Both the position numbers and the translations under genes were made by a program. 40,918 nucleotides of DNA from Betaproteobacteria bacterium. GTDB lineage: Bacteria; Pseudomonadota; Gammaproteobacteria; Burkholderiales; Burkholderiaceae_D. Positions 17,791 through 26,340 of the stretch are shown piece by piece. The notes beneath the pieces are model-generated. The model did no database searches, was not told where the DNA came from, and worked only from the letters and a program-made list of their open reading frames with translations. The first letter of the stretch is position 1, and every line of letters begins with the position of its first letter. The stretch lies in NCBI GenBank assembly GCA_025356395.1, contig JANXTA010000029.1, positions 1-40,918 of the forward strand. The letters are read 5' to 3'.

Positions 17791-18771
17791 ATGGACGACG
17801 CCGACACCCCCGATGCGGGCAGGAATCCGCAGAGCGGCGGGACGCTGTCGAGTCGCCGCGCATTCCTCGCGCTGTCGCTATGCGCGGTCCTGTCCGTCGA
17901 TGTCGCGCGCGCAGCGGATCGACCCTTCCTGCTCGGCACCTCGACGCCCGGTGGCGGCTTCGCACTCTACGGCGAGACGCTCGAACGCGTCCTCAATCGA
18001 CGTGCCGGCCGCACGTCGATCCAGGCCAAGCAGACGCGCGGGACGACCGAGAACCTCGACCTGCTCGACAAGGGTGACATCGATGCGGCGCTGATCCAGG
18101 GCACCGCGGCCAGCGAGCTTTTCGCGCAGGGCGCCCCGGGGGCGCTGCGCATCCTGTTCGCGATGTATCCCAGCCCGGGCATGCTCGCGGTGCCGACCGC
18201 ATCGAAGGTCCGGCGCTACGAGGACCTGCTCGGTCGCCGCGTCGTGTTCGGCGTACGCACCAGCGGCCTCGTGACGTTGGGTCGACAAGTGTTCTCGGGG
18301 ATCGGCATCGACATCGATCGCGACCTGCAGGCGATCTACGTCGACGAGGCCATCGAGTCGCCACGCATCGTGCTGGCCGGCGAGGCCGAAGGGTTGTGGG
18401 GCGCGGGCGAGGGGTGGCCCGGTTTCACCCAGGTCACGCGGGCACCGGGCGGCGCGCGCTTCATCGGGCCCGCGCCCGAACAGATTCCGCGGATCGTCGA
18501 ACGCTATCCGTTGCTGAAGCCCATCGACGTGCAGGCCGGCGCCTATCCCGGCATCGATCGGCCCTTGCATACCGTCGGCTCGGTGAACCTGATCCTCGCG
18601 CGTGCCGATCTCGACGACGCACGCGCCACGCGCTTCGTCGATGCGATGCACGACGCCGAGCCGGAACTCGCGGCCGCGCTGTCGCAGGCGTCCTTCAGCA
18701 CGCTTGCCAACACGCTGGCGAGTGCCGGATCACCGGACCAGCTGCACCGGGTTCTGCTGACGAAGCGCTGA
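17791..18771 (+). CDS. TAXI-family TRAP transporter solute-binding protein
   Basis: A 326-residue exported protein. The signal region SSRRAFLALSLCAVLSVDVARA has a twin-Arg start and a cleavage site near ARA-AD. The mature part has the TAXI pattern: FLLGTSTPGGGFALYGETLE, ...TRGTTENLDLLDKGDIDAALIQGTA, then YEDLLGRRVVFGVRTSGL. TAXI proteins feed TRAP transporters with glutamate or other acids, but no membrane subunit genes are next to it, so it is an orphan. The ATG at 17791 is chosen because GGAG lies five bases before it; an upstream in-frame ATG at about 17707 would add an unlikely 28-residue tail. Confidence 0.82.
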   Translation: MDDADTPDAGRNPQSGGTLSSRRAFLALSLCAVLSVDVARAADRPFLLGTSTPGGGFALYGETLERVLNRRAGRTSIQAKQTRGTTENLDLLDKGDIDAALIQGTAASELFAQGAPGALRILFAMYPSPGMLAVPTASKVRRYEDLLGRRVVFGVRTSGLVTLGRQVFSGIGIDIDRDLQAIYVDEAIESPRIVLAGEAEGLWGAGEGWPGFTQVTRAPGGARFIGPAPEQIPRIVERYPLLKPIDVQAGAYPGIDRPLHTVGSVNLILARADLDDARATRFVDAMHDAEPELAAALSQASFSTLANTLASAGSPDQLHRVLLTKR

Positions 18772-18784
18772 TGGAGTCCCATCG

Positions 18785-19219
18785 TCACACGACGAGTTCG
18801 CCCTGATCCTCGCCGTCCCAGTAGTGCACGCGCGTCGCGCGCACCATGATCATCGTGACGCCGGGCGTATCGATGCCGTCCTTGAACCAGTGGTCGAGCT
18901 CCTTCTTCCAGTGGTCGGCGAACGCGGCCTTGTCGCGGATCAGCTCGGCCTCGCCTTCGACGGACACGAAGATCGGCGGCTTGCCGAGCAGGCCCTTGCT
19001 GCCGGTGAAGGTGAGGCCGACGAGCTTGTCACGCTCGATGTCGGTGGTCATGCGCGAGTCTTCCCACGTGAAGTAGTACGAGTCGCCGTCGAAGTCGACC
19101 TCGCCGTTGTTGCTCATCGGGCGCGCGGACAACTGGCCCAGCTTGGTCTTCGTGGTCAGCATCGCGAAGTCGATGTCGGCCATCTTCTTCGAGAGGTCTT
19201 TCAGGGTGAGCTTGCTCAT
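18785..19219 (-). CDS. Pyridoxamine-phosphate-oxidase-fold (general stress type) protein
   Basis: A 144-residue split-barrel flavin-binding protein. It starts MSKLTLKDLSKKMADIDFAM and has the family pieces LTTKTKLGQLSARPM, YYFTWEDSRMTTDI and VSVEGEAELIRD, followed by HWKKELDHWFKDG. These match the general-stress-protein 26-like group of the PPOX superfamily, which bind FMN or F420-like cofactors and are probably not true PdxH enzymes. The gene is convergent with the TAXI gene. GGAG stands nine bases before the start. Its 3' end is 13 bp from the TAXI stop. Confidence 0.88.
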   Translation of the reverse strand: MSKLTLKDLSKKMADIDFAMLTTKTKLGQLSARPMSNNGEVDFDGDSYYFTWEDSRMTTDIERDKLVGLTFTGSKGLLGKPPIFVSVEGEAELIRDKAAFADHWKKELDHWFKDGIDTPGVTMIMVRATRVHYWDGEDQGELVV

Positions 19220-19442
19220 GGGGGTCTCCGTCCGGTTCGTTGGCTCGACCAGGTCAGCGTTTCACGCGCGCTGGACTGCGAAGCGTCGAAGTCTGAAAGG
19301 CCATGAGCGCATCGAGACGTCCGCAAAGTCCGAACGGCACGTCAGTGCCGGCCCCGATCCCAACCGGATGCGAGGGCTGCGGATGGCATGGCGCCCCGCT
19401 CGAACGCTAAACTGCGGCGCGTCTCCATTCCACTTCCGAGCC

Positions 19443-21608
19443 ATGTCCTCGATCGCCTCCCGCAGCCGCCTCGCCATCCTGCTCGCCGCCGGGCTCGTGA
19501 GCGCCGCGTCCGCCGCCGCGCCACCCGTCGCCCCCGTCCGCCCCGTCACCGAAACCTACTTCGGCACGCCCGTCGTCGACCCCTATCGCTGGCTCGAGAA
19601 CCTCAAAGACCCCGAGGTCCAGACGTGGATGAAGGCGCAGGCCGCGTACTCGCGCGGCGTCCTCGACGCCATCCCCGGTCGCGAAGCATTGCTCGCGCGG
19701 ATCCACGCGCTGTCGAGCGCCGACACGCGTCGCGACGGCTTTGTGCAGCGCGGCCAACGCTACTTCTACGAGGTCATCGAGCCCGGCGCCGAGCAGCCGA
19801 AGCTGGTCTTTCGCGACAGGCTGGCCGGCGAGGAGCACCTGCTACTCGATCCGTCGAAGCTTGGTCAGGGCACCTCTACCCACTACGCCCTCGACTACTT
19901 CGAGCCGTCGTGGGACGGCAAGCTGGTGGCATACGGCCTCTCGGCCGGTGGCTCGGAGGCCAGCACGATGCATGTGCTCGACGTGACTTCGGCCAAGGAC
20001 CTGCCCGTACAGATCGAGCGCGCGCATGGCTCGGTCGTGACCTGGCGTCCCGACAACCGCTCGTTCTTCTACCTGAAGTACGCGAAGGTCACGGCCGACA
20101 CGCCGGCGAACGAGACCGAGTACAACGCACGCACCTACCTGCACCTGCTCGACAAGGGACCGGACGGCGAGAGCGATGCCGTCGTGTTCGGCCGCGGCGT
20201 CGCGAAGCTCGACGTGCCCGAAGGACAGGCGACCTACCTCGTCGGATCGCCGCAGTCACCGTGGGTGGTGGCGGTCGCGAACCACAACTTCGACGACAAC
20301 CCGTCGACCCTGTACGTCGCGCCGCTCGCCAGGACCACGGGCCCCGCGACGCCGTGGAAGAAGATCGCCGATGTCGACGACGGTGTCAGCCAGATCGCGG
20401 TGCGGGGCGACACGCTGTACTTCCTGTCCCGCAAGGACGCTTCGCGTTTCCGCATCCTCGCGACGTCACTCGCGCGGCCCGACATCACGCATCCACGGGT
20501 GATCGTGGCGGAGAGCACGGGCATCGTGACCGGCTTCGCGCTCGCGCAGGACGGTCTGTATTACCGCGAGCGCGATGGCGTGCAATCGAAACTGGTGCGC
20601 GTCGACTTCGACGGCAAGGGCACGCATGCCGTACCGCTGCCCTTCGACGGCAACGTCATCGCGCCGACCACCGATCCGACGCAGCCGGGCGCCCTGTTCA
20701 ACCTGCAGAGCTGGTCGCGGCCGGCTGCCGTGTTCGCGTACGACCCCGCGAGCGACAAGACCGTCGACTCGGGCCTGATCCCGCCATCGAAGATCGACGT
20801 GTCGCAGCTCGAATCCAAGGAAGTGCTGGTGACGAGCTACGACGGTACGCGCGTGCCGCTGTCGATCGTCTTCAGGAAGGGCATGGTGCTCGATGGCAGC
20901 CATCCAACCTTCCTCGAAGGCTACGGCGCGTACGGCGTCGTGTCGGAGTCGTTCTTCCGCGCGTCGTCGCTGGCGTGGATCGAACGCGGCGGCATCTGGG
21001 CGATCGCCCACGTGCGGGGCGGCGGCGAGTACGGTGAGGACTGGCACCGCGCCGGCATGATGAAGACCAAGCTCAACACCGTCTTCGACTTCATCGCCTG
21101 CGGCCAGTACCTGGTCGACCAGAGGTACACCGTGCCGCAGAAGCTCGCTGGCAACGGTGGCAGCGCGGGCGGCATCACGGTGGGCGGCGCGATGACGTGG
21201 CGCCCCGATCTCTTCGGCGTGATCATCGACCAGGTCGGCATGAGCGACACGCTGCGCGCAGAGACCGAGCCCAACGGCCCGCCCAACATCTCCGAGTTCG
21301 GCTCGACGAAGACCGAGGACGGGTTCCACGGGTTGTACGCGATGGGCGCGTACCACCAAATCGTTGCTGGTACCGCCTACCCGGCGGTGATGTTCGTCAC
21401 CGGCGCCAACGACCCGCGCGTCGCGCCGTGGCACATGATGAAGATGGCGGCGCGGGTGCAGGCGGCGACGTCGTCGGGCAAGCCGGTGCTGCTGCGGATC
21501 GACTATGACGCGGGACACGGCATCGGGTCGAATCGATCGCAGCGGGAGAACGAGCTGGCGGACGTGTGGGGGTTCGCGTTGGGGCAGATGGGGGAGATGG
21601 GGCGCTGA
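19443..21608 (+). CDS. Prolyl oligopeptidase family serine peptidase (S9A), exported
   Basis: A 721-residue protein with a signal peptide (SRLAILLAAGLVSAASA). A beta-propeller domain from TYFGTPVVDPYRWLEN runs to about residue 440 and a C-terminal alpha/beta-hydrolase follows. The catalytic residues are visible: Ser574 in NGGSAGG, Asp657 in GANDPRV and His692 in DYDAGHG. The length agrees with S9A enzymes. It should cleave short proline-containing peptides in the periplasm. The ATG at 19443 opens directly into the signal peptide. The gene stands alone, divergent from the PPOX-fold gene across about 220 bp without other features. Confidence 0.92.
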   Translation: MSSIASRSRLAILLAAGLVSAASAAAPPVAPVRPVTETYFGTPVVDPYRWLENLKDPEVQTWMKAQAAYSRGVLDAIPGREALLARIHALSSADTRRDGFVQRGQRYFYEVIEPGAEQPKLVFRDRLAGEEHLLLDPSKLGQGTSTHYALDYFEPSWDGKLVAYGLSAGGSEASTMHVLDVTSAKDLPVQIERAHGSVVTWRPDNRSFFYLKYAKVTADTPANETEYNARTYLHLLDKGPDGESDAVVFGRGVAKLDVPEGQATYLVGSPQSPWVVAVANHNFDDNPSTLYVAPLARTTGPATPWKKIADVDDGVSQIAVRGDTLYFLSRKDASRFRILATSLARPDITHPRVIVAESTGIVTGFALAQDGLYYRERDGVQSKLVRVDFDGKGTHAVPLPFDGNVIAPTTDPTQPGALFNLQSWSRPAAVFAYDPASDKTVDSGLIPPSKIDVSQLESKEVLVTSYDGTRVPLSIVFRKGMVLDGSHPTFLEGYGAYGVVSESFFRASSLAWIERGGIWAIAHVRGGGEYGEDWHRAGMMKTKLNTVFDFIACGQYLVDQRYTVPQKLAGNGGSAGGITVGGAMTWRPDLFGVIIDQVGMSDTLRAETEPNGPPNISEFGSTKTEDGFHGLYAMGAYHQIVAGTAYPAVMFVTGANDPRVAPWHMMKMAARVQAATSSGKPVLLRIDYDAGHGIGSNRSQRENELADVWGFALGQMGEMGR

Positions 21609-21780
21609 CTGTTCGCTTGACCAGGTGTCTGGCCGGCCGGCGCAGACACGGGTCGGCGTGTCGTGCTCCGGCGACTGCCATGTATTCCGGTCATGACTCG
21701 CGGTTCAAGCACTCTTGAATTGCCCCCGATGCAATTAAAGCGAGCCTTGATCGCTACCGATTCCTTTCAAGTAATCCCTC

Positions 21781-22567
21781 ATGCAGCGGATCACCGGATC
21801 GACCGTCAGGTCCGCGAATCTCGGCGAGGTTGTGAAGGCGTTCGTGCCCCACGCGCTGCCACCAGCCGGACCGGTACTGGCAACCGAGTCGTTCGCAGAA
21901 CTGGATCGGTGGCACGCGTCACGGCAATGCGATGTTCGGTCCGCCGCCGGCAGAGCGCGTGCTGGGCCTGCTGACATCGCTGGAACGCTTCATCCATGCG
22001 CCCAAGCCGCGTTTGCCACCCCTGGTGCGGATCGGACTCGTGCACGCGCAGTTCGAAACCATCCATCCCTTTCTCGACGGCAACGGACGCTTGGGACGTT
22101 TGTTGATCGGTGCGCTGATCGAACAATGGGGTCTGCTGCCCGAACCCCTGCTGTATCCGAGCGGGTACCTGAAGCAACATCAGGCCGAGTACTACCGACG
22201 GCTGTCGGCCATCCGTACCGCCGGCGATCGGAAGGGTTGGATCGGCTTCTTCCTGGAAGGCGTGTCGGCTGCTGCGGCGGATGCCGAACGCAGCATCATC
22301 GCGGTGGCCCGTCTCGTGGCCGCCGACCGCCGCCGCCTGCTCGATTCATCACGCGGCGCACCAACCGGCTATCGCCTGTTCGAGATGCTGCCGACGATAC
22401 CGCGCTTCACGGTCGAGCAGGCACGACAGAAGCTGGGAGCGAGCTTCCCGACGGCGAACCTGGCGGTGAAGGTGTTGGAAGCACTGGGGATCGCGACCGA
22501 AATGACGGGCCAAAAGACGAACGGCGTCTTTAGCTATCAGGCTTATGTAGAGTTGCTGATGCGGTGA
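21781..22567 (+). pseudogene. Fic-domain AMPylase-type gene, frameshifted and internally deleted
   Basis: The start frame gives GEVVKAFVPHALPPAGPV, the N-terminal segment of class II Fic proteins. It is lost near 21895. The next frame carries NWIGGTRHGNAMFGPPPAER, then the Fic core with HPFLDGNGRLGR (22064-22099) and a winged-helix tail, ending at 22567. Compared with relatives about 90 residues between the two parts are missing, including where the inhibitory (S/T)xxxE(G/N) helix lies. The active-site loop itself is intact. An ATG at 21932 opens a 211-residue frame, but without a good ribosome site. I regard it as a pseudogene whose C-terminal part might still be made. Confidence 0.8.
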
Positions 22568-22612
22568 TCACGCCGCGTCCAGCGACGAGACCGTCACTCG
22601 ACCTCGACGTGT

Positions 22613-23539
22613 TCACGCGAGTGCCGTCTGCGCTTGCGCGTACCGCGATGGGGGGAGCCCGACATGCCGGGTGAACGCGACGCTGAACGTGCTCGCGGAG
22701 CTGTAGCCCACGCATTCCGCAACCTGGGCGACGCCTCCTTTCTTTTGTCGAAGCAGATCCTTGGCCAGGGCCATGCGCCACGCCAGCAGGTACGCCATCG
22801 GCGCGACGCCGACCGCGCGGCTGAAGCGCTCGAAGAACGCCGAGCGGGAGAGGGCGGCCTCCTTCGCCAGCTCCGCCACCGTCCATGCTTGACCTGGATG
22901 CGCATGCATCTGTCGCAGCGCGGCCGCGAGACGGACATCCGCGAGCCCGCGCATAAGTCCCGGCGAAGCCGCGGTTCCCGTCGCCGAGCGGAGGGCTTCG
23001 ATGAGGAGGACTTCCAGCAGGCGGGCCAGGATCTCGTCGCGCGCGGGCCTCGCCTCGCGCGACTCTTCCCCGAGCAGCTGCACGAGAATCGCCAGCCTCC
23101 ACTCGCCACGCACGTGCACGAGTTGCGGCAGGAGCGAGACCAGCAACGCGGCGTCGGGCGACCCGAAGACGCAGTGGCCGAGCAGCAGACGAACGTCCGT
23201 CGGACCGTCCTGCAGGCCAAGTCGGAATTCGCCATTCGGCAACACGACGGGCGAGGTCTCGAAATCCACCGGCGTGACCGGCTCGATGCTTGACATCGCG
23301 AAGCCGTAGACCGACGGGATCAGGACGAAGTCGCCCTGCCGAAGCGTGATCGCGTCGTGTCCGTCGACCGCGAGGTGACATGAACCTTCGACGATCACGC
23401 AATAGAAGGGTTGCCCGACTTCTGTCCGGCGAACGCGCCATTGCCCGGCGCCGACAACGCGCTTCGAGAATCGCGCACCCGGTTGGAGCAAGGCGACGAC
23501 TTCTGCGAGCGGATCGATCACGATCGGACTCCTGGACAT
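22613..23539 (-). CDS. AraC-family regulator with N-terminal cupin
   Basis: A 308-residue regulator. The N-terminal half is the cupin_6 type (YCVIVEGSCHLAVDG, LRQGDFVLIPSVYGF). The C-terminal half has the double helix-turn-helix of AraC, with WTVAELAKEAALSRSAFFERF and the second helix pair up to VAECVGYSSASTFSVAFTRH. Such proteins usually control the gene beside them. Here that is the short-chain dehydrogenase gene, whose start lies 77 bp away in the opposite direction. The ATG at 23539 is used; a longer start at 23602 would nearly fill the promoter region. Confidence 0.9.
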   Translation of the reverse strand: MSRSPIVIDPLAEVVALLQPGARFSKRVVGAGQWRVRRTEVGQPFYCVIVEGSCHLAVDGHDAITLRQGDFVLIPSVYGFAMSSIEPVTPVDFETSPVVLPNGEFRLGLQDGPTDVRLLLGHCVFGSPDAALLVSLLPQLVHVRGEWRLAILVQLLGEESREARPARDEILARLLEVLLIEALRSATGTAASPGLMRGLADVRLAAALRQMHAHPGQAWTVAELAKEAALSRSAFFERFSRAVGVAPMAYLLAWRMALAKDLLRQKKGGVAQVAECVGYSSASTFSVAFTRHVGLPPSRYAQAQTALA

Positions 23540-23616
23540 GTTTGACGGACGCTGGATTGTAGCAAGTCCGGTCTTGGCGTCATATCGTCGTGACATCGTC
23601 AATCACAGGAGTCTTT

Positions 23617-24360
23617 ATGAAAACCGTCCTCATCACCGGCTGTTCGTCCGGCTTCGGCCTCGCGACCGCGCAATACTTTCTCGATCACGACTGGAAGGTC
23701 GTTGCCACGATGCGTACACCGCACGAAGACGTGCTGCCGCGTTCCGGGCGTCTGCGCGTGCTCGCTCTCGACGTCACCGATGCGGACAGCATCCGCCGAG
23801 CCGTGGAGACTGCAGGGCCGATCGACGTACTGGTCAACAACGCGGGTGTCGGCATGCTGGGCGCCCTCGAAGGCACGTCGATGGAGCAGGTCCGCGCGAT
23901 CTTCGAGACCAATACGCTGGGCACGATCGCCATGACCCAGGCGGTCCTGCCGCAGTTCAGGCAACGCAAGGCCGGTGTCGTCGTCAACGTGACGTCGAGC
24001 GTGACCTTGATGCCGCTGGCGCTGCTGTCCGTCGACACCGCGAGCAAGGCCGCGATCAATGCGTTCACCGAGTCGCTCGCGCTCGAACTCGAGCCGTTCG
24101 ATGTGCACGTGAACATCGTGCTGCCGGGCCGCGCGCCGGAGACCCGCTTCGGCGAGAACGCGCAGCCGCGGATGCAGGGGGCCATCCCCGAGGCTTACGC
24201 CGACCTGGCGAACAACGTCTTCGCGGCATGGGCGCAGTCCACGGCGGTGACGACTGCGAAGGACGTGGCGGAAGCGGTGTGGCGTGCGGCGAACGATCCG
24301 GCGTGCCCAGTTCGGATGCCTGCGGGAGCCGATGCCCTGGCGCTGGCCGGTTCGCGCTGA
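23617..24360 (+). CDS. Short-chain dehydrogenase/reductase lacking the catalytic tyrosine
   Basis: A 247-residue Rossmann protein. The cofactor motif is TGCSSGFG (residues 7-14), the NNAG motif is present (VLVNNAGVG), and the catalytic Ser is at 127 or 128 (NVTSSV). In the YxxxK motif the Tyr is replaced: the sequence is D140-T-A-S-K144, coded GAC where TAC would be expected. Without Tyr the usual proton transfer cannot work. The rest of the protein is well kept, so it may have a non-catalytic or altered role, or a recent point mutation. A perfect ribosome site (CAGGAG) precedes ATG 23617. It is divergent from the AraC regulator that probably controls it. Confidence 0.88.
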   Translation: MKTVLITGCSSGFGLATAQYFLDHDWKVVATMRTPHEDVLPRSGRLRVLALDVTDADSIRRAVETAGPIDVLVNNAGVGMLGALEGTSMEQVRAIFETNTLGTIAMTQAVLPQFRQRKAGVVVNVTSSVTLMPLALLSVDTASKAAINAFTESLALELEPFDVHVNIVLPGRAPETRFGENAQPRMQGAIPEAYADLANNVFAAWAQSTAVTTAKDVAEAVWRAANDPACPVRMPAGADALALAGSR

Positions 24361-24361
24361 G

Positions 24362-24778
24362 CTAGACGGCAGCGGGGACGGTGACCAGAAGGATCGTCTC
24401 GCCGGTCGCGACCAGTTTCTCGATGCCGTCCTGGACCGCGAACGGCTCGCACGCCCTGAACACCTGTTGCTTGCCCCGCTTGACCACGCGGGCACGAGCG
24501 ATGAACCGCTCGCCGACCGCGGGTCGCAGGCAGCTCACGCTGAAATGCGAGGCCAGGACCCGACCGACCATCGTCGCCGCGGCGAAGCCGCAAGCGGTGT
24601 CGATCAACGCCCCGACCAGACCGGCGTGAAGGAAGCCCGCGTACTGGCCCACCTCGGTGCGCCAGGGCATGGCGATGTCGACGAAACCAGGTTCCGCGCG
24701 CAACACTTCGATGCCGCACCAGCGGTTGAATTCGGCGCTGGCATTGATGGCGCGGATGGTGTTCAGGAGGTCGGTCAT
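24362..24778 (-). CDS. PaaI-type hotdog thioesterase
   Basis: A 138-residue hotdog-fold protein. The segment GQYAGFLHAGLVGALIDTACGFAA is the PaaI/YigI active region with the His and Gly of the substrate site and the Asp of the catalytic helix. VASHFSVSCLRPAVGERFIARARVV follows as expected. It should hydrolyse an acyl-CoA. It starts five bases after the MmgE/PrpD stop and is co-transcribed with it. Its stop is one base from the stop of the convergent dehydrogenase gene. Confidence 0.88.
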   Translation of the reverse strand: MTDLLNTIRAINASAEFNRWCGIEVLRAEPGFVDIAMPWRTEVGQYAGFLHAGLVGALIDTACGFAAATMVGRVLASHFSVSCLRPAVGERFIARARVVKRGKQQVFRACEPFAVQDGIEKLVATGETILLVTVPAAV

Positions 24779-24783
24779 GGATG

Positions 24784-26241
24784 TCAGCTCGCCGTGAAGA
24801 GCGGCCGAAGTTCGCGTATGTCGGTGACGGTTTCGAGACGCGCGAGTCGGGCGATCAGCTTCGTGGCCTGGTCGATGCCGAGCACCGGTGCCATCAGGTC
24901 CATCGTCTTCGCCGCCACCTCCGCCGCCGACAAAGGACTCTCCTTCGTCCCGGGCGGGTACTTCGTGTGATGACTGACCGTCTTGCCGTCCGTCATCGTC
25001 ACCTCGACGATCGCTCCGCGCGGCGCAGCCGGGTCGTTCAACGCTGAATCGGTGACGAGCGTCACCTTCGCGCGCTGGTCGCGCATCGTCGCGTCGCGCA
25101 TCAACGCCACGTCGTGGCTGTCCGCGAACGACACGCCGCCCTTCACCAGCGCCACGGCCACCATGTGCTGCGCGTTCACGTCGGGCATCGCGCTGTCGCC
25201 CACGATGCCGCCCGCATCGGTCGGCACCTTGACCAGGATGCTCCTGACGTTCTGCGGCGTGAGGCCGTGTTCCTTTCGCAGGATCAGGAACGCGTCCAGC
25301 GGTGACTGGATCGGATAGCCGACCGAGAAGGTCTTGATCGCGGTCTCCGTCACGAAGAAGCGCGTGCCGAGACCGGCTAGCATCTCTTCCGGCTGCGGCT
25401 TCGTCGACAGCGCGATGAAGAGGTTGTGCGTGCCGTCGAGCACGTCGGCCACGCCGGTCAGGCCCGCCTGCACCATCGTCACGGCCTGCACGCCGTTGCG
25501 GGCGCCCATGCCGGCGAAGTCGAAGGCCTTCTCGATGTGGTCCTCGTCCTTCACCCAGCTCCACAGGCCGGACACCTGCTGCGCGGCGTAGGAGAGTGCG
25601 AAGCGCATCTGCTGCTCGTCGAACTGCGCCAGCGACGCGGCCGCGCCGACCGCCGCGAACGTCGATGACGTGCCCTCCGCGCTGCGGTGCGAGCCGCGCA
25701 CGAGGTCGGGCCCGAGCGCCATCAGCAGGCGACAGCCGAGGTCGTAGCCCAGCGCCACGGCACGGACGAAATCCTGGCCGCTGCTGCCCATCTTCTCCGC
25801 CATCGCGAGCGCGGCGGGCACGGCCGAACTGCCGGGGTGCGCCTTGGTGACGGGCTCGAAGTCGTCGGTCTCGTCGGCATGCGCGCACATCGCGTTCGCG
25901 AGCGCGGCATTGATCGTCGTCGTCCGGAAGTTGGCGCCGATCACCGAGGACTCTTCAGTGCCGCCCAGGCCCTGCACGTACTTCGCCGCTGCGAGGCCGG
26001 GCCTCAGGCGCGCGCCCGACACCATCGCGCCGAAGGTGTCGAGGATGTGGTTCCTGCATTCGACCAGGACCGCATCCGACAGCGGCGTCGAACGCGCAAA
26101 GACCATGTAGCGGGCCAAGCGCGCGGTGACGTCGGTGCCAGTAGGAGCCGCGAGGTTCGACAGCGGGAACAGCGCGCTCGTCGCGAAGGCACTGGCCGCC
26201 TGCAGCACGCGGCGACGGTTCGGCCATCGAGGATCGGACAT
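24784..26241 (-). CDS. MmgE/PrpD-family protein with Tat-type signal
   Basis: A 485-residue MmgE/PrpD (2-methylcitrate-dehydratase-like) protein. An N-terminal NRRRVLQAASAFATSALF looks like a Tat signal, unusual for a family known mainly from the cytoplasm. Core blocks are LSDAVLVECRNHILDTFGAMV, NAMCAHADETDDF and HPGSSAVPAALAMAEKMG, then YDLGCRLLMALG. The C-terminal lid domain has VGYPIQSPLDAFLILRKEHG. Cytoplasmic members dehydrate 2-methylcitrate or related acids, but this exported form has unknown substrate. ATG 26241 is used because it places the RR motif at the N terminus. It forms an operon with the thioesterase gene. Confidence 0.88.
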   Translation of the reverse strand: MSDPRWPNRRRVLQAASAFATSALFPLSNLAAPTGTDVTARLARYMVFARSTPLSDAVLVECRNHILDTFGAMVSGARLRPGLAAAKYVQGLGGTEESSVIGANFRTTTINAALANAMCAHADETDDFEPVTKAHPGSSAVPAALAMAEKMGSSGQDFVRAVALGYDLGCRLLMALGPDLVRGSHRSAEGTSSTFAAVGAAASLAQFDEQQMRFALSYAAQQVSGLWSWVKDEDHIEKAFDFAGMGARNGVQAVTMVQAGLTGVADVLDGTHNLFIALSTKPQPEEMLAGLGTRFFVTETAIKTFSVGYPIQSPLDAFLILRKEHGLTPQNVRSILVKVPTDAGGIVGDSAMPDVNAQHMVAVALVKGGVSFADSHDVALMRDATMRDQRAKVTLVTDSALNDPAAPRGAIVEVTMTDGKTVSHHTKYPPGTKESPLSAAEVAAKTMDLMAPVLGIDQATKLIARLARLETVTDIRELRPLFTAS

Positions 26242-26340
26242 GGGAGACCTGTGGGTTGCGAAGCACCTGGAGGGCACGACGGTCCGGCGAGCATAACGGG
26301 GAGCGCTCCCTCGGTGCAGGACACGACGACGGCATCGCGA

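Noticed and set aside
16806-18077. Long plus-strand frame crossing the methyltransferase gene and the TAXI start.
   Set aside because: Low-complexity Arg/Asp/His-rich translation antisense to a clear membrane protein.
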